59,073 nucleotides of DNA from NCBI GenBank assembly GCA_022563195.1, contig JADFNV010000017.1, positions 1 to 59,073 on the forward strand, given 5' to 3'. The position numbers were made by a program, and so were the translations under genes. The number at the start of each line of letters is the position of its first letter. Position 1 is the stretch's first letter. The stretch comes from Pseudomonadota bacterium. Its GTDB lineage: Bacteria > Pseudomonadota > Gammaproteobacteria > Steroidobacterales > Woeseiaceae. Positions 53,408-59,073 of this stretch are shown here, piece by piece. Below the pieces are notes generated by a model. That model saw only the letters and a program-made list of their open reading frames with translations. It did not search any database and had not been told where the DNA came from.

Positions 53408-53465
53408 TTGACAGGGGTACTAGGTAGGGGTACTTTGGTTCTAGTCCCTAAATTAGGGGTACTAG
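53408..53465 (+). promoter_or_regulatory. Integrase promoter overlapped by AGGGGTACT repeats
   Basis: TTGACA at 53408-53413 and TACTTT at 53431-53436 are separated by 17 bp, a good sigma-70 spacing. Three AGGGGTACT repeats (53413-53421, 53426-53434, 53455-53463) and an inverted relative (CTAGTCCCTA at 53441-53450) overlay the spacer, -10 region and the ribosome-binding site (AGGGG, 9 nt before the ATG). They look like arm-type integrase sites, so the recombinase may repress its own gene. Confidence 0.6.
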
Positions 53466-53468
53466 TCG

Positions 53469-54737
53469 ATGAAAAGCAAAGCCCGAAAAAGCCCTAACGT
53501 CCTGCTGACAGACAGCAAGATCAGAAACACGAAACCGGACCCCGATCGCCAGATCAAGTTAGCGGACAATCAAGGCTTGTACTTGCTCATTAAAAGCAAC
53601 GGCTCTCGCGGCTGGCGATGGAAGTATTATTTCGGCGGCAAGGAAAAATGTATCAGCTTTGGCGTTTATCCTGCCGTCTCCTTACGTGAAGCCCGAAAAC
53701 GGCGTGACGCGGCCCGCGAGCAGCTTCAAAAAGGCTTAGACCCGGTAGCTGCACGGCGCGCCGCAAAAGCTGCCGAACGTTCGCAGACTGCCCGCGGCTC
53801 GACATTCAAATCGGTGGCGGACGCTTACTTGAAACTTCAGGCGGCCAAGACCAGCACCGCTACCCAGTACAAACAAAAATGGTTCTTGAGCTTGCTCCAG
53901 CCGCTACACAAGCGCCCCATTACCAAGATCACGACACCTGAGATCGTGGCCGGCGTAAAAGCGGTCGAGGCGGATATTCAGAAGAAAAAGAAAATGGCGC
54001 CGGCTGCAGGTATCGAAACTGCCCATCGATGCGCGTCGCTGGCCAAGCGTGTTTTCGATCACGCCTGCAATGCTGGCATCATCACGGACGGCAGAAACCC
54101 GGCTGCGACTGTTCACAAGGTACTGCTTCCGGTCGAGACTACCAACCGACCGGCAATCACCGACCCCGTAGAGATCGGCAAGCTACTCAACGCTATCGAT
54201 CACTATAGCGGTAAGTCTCCAGTGGTCCAGTATGCACTTAAGATCATCCCGTACATTTTCGTCAGACCGTTTGAACAGCGCCATCTGCGTTGGAGTTGGA
54301 TAGACTTCAACGACTCAACGATAAGCATTCCCGGCAATTTCATGAAGACTGGCACGGATCACATAGTTCCATTGGCGCCGCAAGTCGCGAAATTGTTTTC
54401 CGAGTTGAAAGAAATCACGGGCGATGGGCAATACGTCTTCCCCGGAGTATCACGAAGTCGGGCAATGTCTGAAAACGCATTAACAAGCGCGCTTAGGCGT
54501 ATGGGTTACACGGGTGCCGAACAGACTTGGCACGGCTTCCGCACAATCGCGTCAACACGTCTCAACGAATTAGGTTATGCACCTGATCTGATAGAGGCGC
54601 AACTCGCTCACAAACTCCCCGGCGGCAAGGTTCGCGATGCCTATAATCGCGCCGAGTATGTGGATCAACGGCGCGCCATGATGGCCGCCTACGCGGATCA
54701 TCTTGACGAGCTGCGGGAAAAGTTCTGGATGGGTTGA
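53469..54737 (+). CDS. Tyrosine integrase, P4 type (DUF4102 arm-binding domain)
   Basis: 422 residues. N-terminal DUF4102 domain (LTDSKIRNTKPDPDRQIKLADNQGLYLLI, GWRWKYYFGGKEKCISFGVYPAVSLREARKRRD), SAM-like core-binding domain (about 110-200), and catalytic domain with RPFEQRHLRW (Arg), HIVPLA, HGFRTIASTRLNE (His/Arg), QLAHK (His) and the Tyr in DAYNRAEY. All catalytic residues are present, so it should be active. Directed away from tRNA-Leu, as in tRNA-borne islands. Confidence 0.96.
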   Translation: MKSKARKSPNVLLTDSKIRNTKPDPDRQIKLADNQGLYLLIKSNGSRGWRWKYYFGGKEKCISFGVYPAVSLREARKRRDAAREQLQKGLDPVAARRAAKAAERSQTARGSTFKSVADAYLKLQAAKTSTATQYKQKWFLSLLQPLHKRPITKITTPEIVAGVKAVEADIQKKKKMAPAAGIETAHRCASLAKRVFDHACNAGIITDGRNPAATVHKVLLPVETTNRPAITDPVEIGKLLNAIDHYSGKSPVVQYALKIIPYIFVRPFEQRHLRWSWIDFNDSTISIPGNFMKTGTDHIVPLAPQVAKLFSELKEITGDGQYVFPGVSRSRAMSENALTSALRRMGYTGAEQTWHGFRTIASTRLNELGYAPDLIEAQLAHKLPGGKVRDAYNRAEYVDQRRAMMAAYADHLDELREKFWMG

Positions 54738-54905
54738 TCAGTGACTCGAAAGCGTTACACGGTTTGAAGGTGAAACGAATCACAGACCGGTGATTATTTT
54801 GGCCCGCCTTGTGCGGGCCTGCACCCGCCACTCAGCTTCGATCAAATAGGGCAGTGTCTGTACGGTCGAGTCTGAGTCGTCACAATTCGATGCAGTTATC
54901 TCGCG
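54738..54905. other. Intergenic region with GC hairpin
   Basis: Between the integrase stop and the end of the minus-strand HEPN-like gene. GGCCCGC-CTTGT-GCGGGCC at 54801-54819 is a strong hairpin preceded by TTATTTT. It could act as a terminator between the converging genes although neither side has a classical T-run after the stem. No gene seen. Confidence 0.45.
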
Positions 54906-55637
54906 TCATTTCTCTTCTGCATCCGTACCCAAGCCAATAGTCATAGCGTAAGCATCAGGTATTAAAGATGTGTGCGCTTTTACCTGGCGTGCAGAAAAAA
55001 TTTCATCCAAGACTTCGATTGAACATTCGAGCGCATGAGCGATATGTGGAAAAGAAGCGCAGGATACTTTCTGTCCGTCAATAAAATCATATTGAACGCC
55101 TTTTAATTCAGAATGGAAATTGCCGCCCCTGTATCCATGATGTATTCCGTTAGAATGAAGACTGTTTCTGATCTGCGCACCCGTATTCAATATGTCTAAT
55201 TCATCTTGATCAAATCCACAATGAGACAGCAAAGCGTCTGCTTTATTATAAAATCCCATAGTATTCGATTCGACACCGATCGCATTGCAGATATTTGCAA
55301 TACAATTTTCGATCTGAAATTGGCCCAATAAAATTAAGGACAATTTGGATGTCTTGTGTAGAGAGTCACCCATGAACCGAACAGACTTATTGTCTGCTTT
55401 ATCTAGGCCTAATAATTGAGGGATTGCTTGTCGAACTACATCGTCACCGATTGACCAACTATCCAGCAAATTACAGATGCCTAAACTTGAATATGACACC
55501 ACTCGAACATTAACAAGTGTTGTAGTACGTGCGTCGTTGTCGGGGAACCCATACTTTTTGATAATACCAGTACAGGTTTCGACTAGATGTAGAATACATT
55601 CCGCATCGACTTTCTGCGTTTTAGATTCCTTAAACAT
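54906..55637 (-). CDS. HEPN-like hypothetical protein in integrative island
   Basis: 243 residues, helical, soluble, no signal. Around residues 155-165 it has IRNSLHSNGIHHG, an RN-x-x-H segment like the end of HEPN helices in RNase-type or substrate-binding HEPN proteins. Base composition is clearly more AT-rich than the core genes. It is 84 bp downstream of the large membrane-protein gene on the same strand, so the two may be one operon. The family is not recognised; HEPN assignment is tentative. Confidence 0.55.
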   Translation of the reverse strand: MFKESKTQKVDAECILHLVETCTGIIKKYGFPDNDARTTTLVNVRVVSYSSLGICNLLDSWSIGDDVVRQAIPQLLGLDKADNKSVRFMGDSLHKTSKLSLILLGQFQIENCIANICNAIGVESNTMGFYNKADALLSHCGFDQDELDILNTGAQIRNSLHSNGIHHGYRGGNFHSELKGVQYDFIDGQKVSCASFPHIAHALECSIEVLDEIFSARQVKAHTSLIPDAYAMTIGLGTDAEEK

Positions 55638-55720
55638 TTAAAATCCATTACTCACATAAACCGTATGCCATCAGGCAGCTTTTGTGCATGAGCAGCCGGC
55701 CTGAAGAGGCAAGAATTGAA

Positions 55721-57271
55721 TCATTTAAGAAGAGAATTTCTAGCCCAGCGATTTATTAGATCGAATGGCTCTCGTGCGAGCAATTTCTCTGTTGCCTGCT
55801 CAAGCAATGACAGCCTCGCGGATAGTCGTAACCAAGATGCTACAAGACCTTCGTAACTTGACAAATTCTGCGCTTCCTGTCTGAGTTCTCTCAAGAATTC
55901 AACTAGCTCGACTCTCTGATTCTCCGAAAGATCAGTGAGATTAATCGTGTGCAATGTACGAGAAAGATGCTGCTCTATGTATTCAATAGAGAAGTTCAAA
56001 TTGTCTCTCAAAATTCTATCACCGAGAACATCTAAGTCGAATTCTTCGTCAGGTATTTCCGCAAGAGCGATGACAAACGCGCCCAAGTTGTCTTTTCTGG
56101 TTGAAAAACGTTCATCTACACCTTCCAGAAGTACTGACATTTGACGGAAAAATCCCTCAGCCCTCCGATTATATTTCTCGATTTCACCAGAACAATCAGC
56201 CAGCAACCCACAAAATGCGTTAGACAAACCAAGGTCACTCCGCATCGACAACAAATTGTCGAAACGATCACGCTTAAGTCTAAGAGAGCGTTTCGTTACT
56301 TCCTTTATAGAGTTCATAAGCTGGGGTAAAAATATCTTCCTCTGTTCATATACGTCAGATTTTTTCCCTGTTTTTACCAAAAGCCTAAAAACGATAAGAC
56401 TGAATAGGGCTGCGGATGAAGCGGACATCAACAGGAGATTTTTTAAACTTAGCCCACCAAATTCATGCAATAGCAGTGGGAGGAAATAGCCAGTTATTGA
56501 CAACAAAATTATATAAAATACGCAGGCAACCAAGTTGAGTAGGAAATATTTCTCATTCACGCTATTGTCGATAATCTGAATCTGCGTGATTACTTTTGAG
56601 TGCAAAACATTTAACGTCGATAATGTCGACTTAACACTGTCAAGCCAACTATTTACATAGTCTTCAGGCGTGGCAATTCTCCATTTCGCAAAATGCTTAA
56701 CATAGAAATCTCGATTACTGTCGCTTGTACACACCCAGAGATCGTTATACAAGACGCTAAATCTTTTCACCCATTGCCGATACAGTTTAGTACCAAACGG
56801 AAATAGCTGATCGTCCACGGTAATCTCTGCACCGAAAAAATCATAGACGGGGCCTTTTCCAGCCCAATTAACTCCTGGCGGCACAAGGCTCTCAAATCTA
56901 TCAGTAGCTATAGCTACTATCAATATTGCATCATCCGTAGATTGCTCATTACCCTCTTCACTCATAAGCCGGCGGAAAGTTCCCGTTAGCAATTGATGAA
57001 TTGCAGTATCTCTATTCTGCTCATCTACTTCTAAAATATGTTTATCAATATAAGTGTAAGCCACCATTGCCAATGGAGACACCAAAATTGAGGCTGCATG
57101 TAGTTCCGTCGCGATTTCCCGACCAACTTGAAAAATCGCTGATTCGGCATTGGATTCACTTGCCTTTTTATACATCCAATAAGCGCCACTAAACGGAATA
57201 ACTACTGTGATAAATGTTAGCGTCACAGAAATTAAGGATTCGTAAAGTATTGTTAGTAGATAAGCTTCCAT
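55721..57271 (-). CDS. Large membrane protein of unknown function in integrative island
   Basis: 516 residues, not recognised. One transmembrane helix at about 10-32, a soluble region (about 35-240, with ILIVAIATDRFESLVPPGVNW and FFGAEITVDD), a pair of helices at about 243-267 and 277-298, then a long helical, charged cytoplasmic region to the end (for example RVELVEFLRELRQEAQNLSSYEGLVASWLRLSARLSLLEQATEKL), compatible with coiled coil. AT-rich, consistent with transfer. Neighbour of an HEPN-like gene and the integrase; a defence role is only a possibility. Confidence 0.7.
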   Translation of the reverse strand: MEAYLLTILYESLISVTLTFITVVIPFSGAYWMYKKASESNAESAIFQVGREIATELHAASILVSPLAMVAYTYIDKHILEVDEQNRDTAIHQLLTGTFRRLMSEEGNEQSTDDAILIVAIATDRFESLVPPGVNWAGKGPVYDFFGAEITVDDQLFPFGTKLYRQWVKRFSVLYNDLWVCTSDSNRDFYVKHFAKWRIATPEDYVNSWLDSVKSTLSTLNVLHSKVITQIQIIDNSVNEKYFLLNLVACVFYIILLSITGYFLPLLLHEFGGLSLKNLLLMSASSAALFSLIVFRLLVKTGKKSDVYEQRKIFLPQLMNSIKEVTKRSLRLKRDRFDNLLSMRSDLGLSNAFCGLLADCSGEIEKYNRRAEGFFRQMSVLLEGVDERFSTRKDNLGAFVIALAEIPDEEFDLDVLGDRILRDNLNFSIEYIEQHLSRTLHTINLTDLSENQRVELVEFLRELRQEAQNLSSYEGLVASWLRLSARLSLLEQATEKLLAREPFDLINRWARNSLLK

Positions 57272-57437
57272 TTTTCTGAAGAAATCTCCACGGTCTGCAC
57301 GTTTCGTTTGGGTCGCTTTCCGCCTGTCGGAATTCTATCATCTAACCGGCCGCTTTAAGCTTGGGCAGTAGTCCGAGCCGTGGCGGCGGCCGTCATAAGG
57401 TATTATCGTTGTCTCGTATTCTCGGAGGGCGTCCACA

Positions 57438-57746
57438 ATGCCAACGATGAAAACTCCGGCACTGCTTGAGGCGGCTGAACGGGAATTGAGTAACGCGATT
57501 ACAAATACTGCCTATAGCGACGATATTGAGAGATGGACAGCCGCACGTCAGCTTGTGAAATGTGCGGGACTCTGCTTGCTTCCTGTGAACAATGATCCGT
57601 TCGGCGCAGTCGATTGCTGTGAATCAGCGATCACGCTCGGCGAGCATGAATATTATGGCGATGAGGTACAACGAGCAATTTCCGAAGCTGTAAAGAAGAT
57701 TAACGAAGTAAGAAATGCAGTCGTTAGCGACGATTCTGGCGACTAG
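57438..57746 (+). CDS. Small hypothetical protein
   Basis: 102 residues, GGAGGG 8 nt before the ATG. Acidic, helical, no signal or membrane segment. Reads TPALLEAAERELSNAITNTAYSDD, then a cysteine-containing middle (CAGLCLL, CCESAITLGEHEYYGDEVQRAISEAVKKINEVRNAV) that resembles paired helices. No family recognised. Divergent from the membrane-protein gene. Confidence 0.6.
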   Translation: MPTMKTPALLEAAERELSNAITNTAYSDDIERWTAARQLVKCAGLCLLPVNNDPFGAVDCCESAITLGEHEYYGDEVQRAISEAVKKINEVRNAVVSDDSGD

Positions 57747-57961
57747 GCCACACGGTCTCACGTATTACCAAGACCCAGTACGGTGATCGCAGTAGTATTG
57801 AAACAGTTGAGTGCTGCGTCGGTTCCATGCTTCCCACTCAGACGAGTAGACGCGCTTGCGATATGAACTCGCCGGTTGCTGTTGCCAGTTCTTAAGAGCA
57901 CGGTCGACGCGAGCGCGTATCTTCGGCTGATTGAATCGTATTCGTTGCGTTTCATTTGGCG

Positions 57962-58036
57962 ATTTTAACTCGCCGGGAAGCTGTCGAGTGTGACTGGTCA
58001 CATAAATCGAGCGGCCAGTGCCGCGCCTTGTTAGGC
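57962..58036 (-). repeat. attC-like imperfect palindrome
   Basis: On the minus strand the sequence begins GCCTAACAAGGCGCGG at the stop of the small membrane-protein gene and ends near GGCGAGTTAAAA, about 75 nt. The two halves are imperfectly complementary around a TGTGAC-CA-GTCACA core. GCCTAAC fits the RYYYAAC end of integron attC sites; the distal GTTAAAA only partly fits GTTRRRY. Together with the GTTAGGC at 58563 this gives the layout of a gene cassette. It may be a decayed or lone site; no integron integrase is in the window. Confidence 0.35.
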
Positions 58037-58037
58037 G

Positions 58038-58511
58038 TCAGTAGAAAGCCCAAAATATTGTTCCAAAGATGGCTGTTGTGACTATAGCGTACTCGACGAG
58101 CCGTTCTGCTCGTTTCATCGTGCGCTCCAAGTCCCATCGTCTCGAATTTCCATCCGGATACCACTCCTCCTCACGCGCGAGGTGATATAGCGCCCATGAC
58201 CGTGTGTCGATGGTCCTACTACCAATAAACGTTTGATGCAGCAAGACTTCAATGTCTTTTCCCTCATGGTTCGACGAATCAACCTCTCTATATGAGTGAC
58301 CCTCTCTGTTACCTGGTTGCATCCCGTAAACGAACAGTCGATGCCGCTTCTCGTGGACTACCTCGGAAACGATAGCAGAGCAAACAAGTACTGCTCCTGC
58401 TTGATCTAGCTTTAGGATGCCGAAAAGACTTACGATCGGCGCAAGCCAGCCCAATCCCAAAGATATCCAAACACGTTTCGCGAATTTGAACCAAGCTTTA
58501 GGCTTGTTCAT
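58038..58511 (-). CDS. Small two-helix membrane protein in cassette-like unit
   Basis: 157 residues, not recognised. Hydrophobic segments at about 16-50 (SLGLGWLAPIVSLFGIL, AGAVLVCSAIVSEVV) and at the C-terminus (about 140-156, AIVTTAIFGTIFWAFY), with a polar loop between. The gene is bounded by a perfect 13-bp inverted repeat GTTAGGCGTCAGT (58030-58042 and 58551-58563); its stop codon lies inside one copy. Ribosome site weak. Size, lack of relatives and boundaries resemble integron cassette genes. Confidence 0.6.
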   Translation of the reverse strand: MNKPKAWFKFAKRVWISLGLGWLAPIVSLFGILKLDQAGAVLVCSAIVSEVVHEKRHRLFVYGMQPGNREGHSYREVDSSNHEGKDIEVLLHQTFIGSRTIDTRSWALYHLAREEEWYPDGNSRRWDLERTMKRAERLVEYAIVTTAIFGTIFWAFY

Positions 58512-58997
58512 AACGTTCGTTCTCTCTACCTGCCATTGGTACGGCGCATCACTGACGCCTAACTACAATAATCTGTCGTAATTCTATCAGTTGAACCGAG
58601 TTTCAATTTATTTTTTTTTAAGGTCGGAAATTTTTTACTGACCGGGGAGTTTTTGCTCGGCAGAATTTTTAAAAACCGAAAAATTTTATTTTTCAGAAAA
58701 CATTGTCAAAACGAAAATTTTGTGCAAGCGAGGAGATCGATATAGGTAGAATCGGCGTCTTCGAAAGTCCTTTTTCAGGGTCGCCCACACAACAAGGGTG
58801 CACCCTATCGACCTATGAGACGCTACTAGATTATGTACGCTGGCCGCTGTCACGTTAACCCAGCGCCAGCGACGCCATGCAGCCCGCGCCATTGCTAGGC
58901 CGTTCATCACGTTTGAGCGTGTCACATTATCAGGTGTCAATGTGACTTCGGCGGGTGTATCATTCTATGGTAGGAAGGTCAGATAGAATGACACGCC
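58512..58997. other. Intergenic region with AT-rich hairpins and paired inverted repeats
   Basis: 58600-58730 is very AT-rich with repeated CGG-A/N-ATTTTT words and possible hairpins such as GGTC...GACC (58622-58643). 58921-58946 holds an 8-bp inverted repeat GTCACATT/AATGTGAC, and 58960-58968 with 58983-58991 a 9-bp inverted repeat TCATTCTAT/ATAGAATGA ending 6 bp before the recombinase ATG. The latter two look like operator sites. No supported gene. Confidence 0.5.
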
Positions 58998-59073
58998 ATG
59001 AAATACGTAGCTTATTACCGGGTATCGACACGCCGACAGGGTCGGAGTGGGCTAGGACTTGACGCTCAACGAG
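58998..59073 (+). CDS. Serine recombinase, N-terminal fragment cut by window end
   Basis: Only 25 codons are present before the sequence ends. They read MKYVAYYRVSTRRQGRSGLG followed by LDAQ, the diagnostic start of the resolvase/invertase catalytic domain with nucleophile Ser10 in YRVST. The rest lies beyond the window, so small resolvase versus large serine integrase cannot be decided. Inverted repeats just upstream may control it. Confidence 0.85.
   Translation, partial: MKYVAYYRVSTRRQGRSGLGLDAQR

Noticed and set aside
57758..58001. Two overlapping minus-strand frames of 65 and 78 codons
   Set aside because: They cover the attC-like palindrome, lack ribosome sites and recognisable features; I could not prefer either frame.
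58686..58940. 84-codon minus-strand frame upstream of the recombinase
   Set aside because: Crosses the inverted repeats and AT-rich block, very Arg/Trp-rich, no ribosome site or neighbours to support it.

Overview
The window is a chromosomal segment of a gammaproteobacterium. The core, about 3.57-53.27 kb, keeps several E. coli-like neighbourhoods: dapA divergent from gcvR followed by bepA; ffh with ypjD and a corC/yfjD-type gene; rpsP-rimM-trmD-rplS; and rpsF-rpsR-rplI-dnaB-alr. Class I fructose-bisphosphate aldolase, a SUF operon with SufU and SufT instead of SufE, and a TRAP transporter with a TatT lipoprotein point to an environmental, possibly marine, lineage rather than an enteric one. 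A group such as Woeseiales or Chromatiales is a guess that the sequence alone cannot settle.

Layout. 1-3.57 kb is accessory DNA: two minus-strand genes, one of them HEPN-like, a divergent Apea/HEPN-like gene, a repeat pair bracketing all three, the 3' half of a tRNA-Glu with its terminator, and integrase-type repeats next to an intact tRNA-Ser. 3.66-3.96 kb holds decayed tRNA-Ser copies and hairpins. 4.0-12.2 kb carries dapA with a small lipoprotein gene, gcvR, bepA-mlaA, and the convergent mlaFEDCB set preceded by fba. 12.4-18.7 kb is the SUF operon (Rrf2 regulator, sufBCDS, sufU, sufT). 18.7-26.0 kb is sixA, the amino-acid catabolic genes putA-sdaA, and kbl-tdh. 26.0-32.8 kb is sppA, a sorbosone-dehydrogenase-like gene and a four-part TRAP system (M, Q, P, TatT). 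32.9-39.6 kb is the translation and SRP block, a beta-lactamase-fold hydrolase, ypjD and a corC-like gene. 39.6-46.2 kb has radA and alr with a CHASE2-Ser/Thr kinase, a PP2C phosphatase and an FHA protein between them on the other strand. 46.2-53.1 kb is dnaB, rplI, a membrane protein, rpsR, rpsF, rlmB and rnr. tRNA-Leu at 53.2 kb marks the start of a second island: a tyrosine integrase, an AT-rich pair (HEPN-like protein plus a 516-residue membrane protein), a small ORF, a cassette-like membrane-protein gene, and the first codons of a serine recombinase cut off by the window end.

How the parts work together. MlaA (outer membrane), MlaC (periplasm) and MlaFEDB (inner membrane) form a complete retrograde phospholipid-transport route, with the BepA quality-control protease encoded beside mlaA. 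The SUF genes form a full Fe-S assembly line under a probable palindromic operator. Fe-S clusters are needed by the nearby single-chain L-serine dehydratase. PutA, Kbl/Tdh and SdaA feed proline, threonine and serine into central metabolism. The kinase, phosphatase and FHA genes look like one phospho-threonine signalling circuit.

The most promising uncharacterised material is in the tRNA-flanked islands: three different HEPN-like proteins, each with a possible partner, and the inverted-repeat-bounded cassette near the serine recombinase. In the core, the encoded acidic repeat tail on ribosomal protein S6 and the kinase-phosphatase-FHA insertion are the most unusual features.
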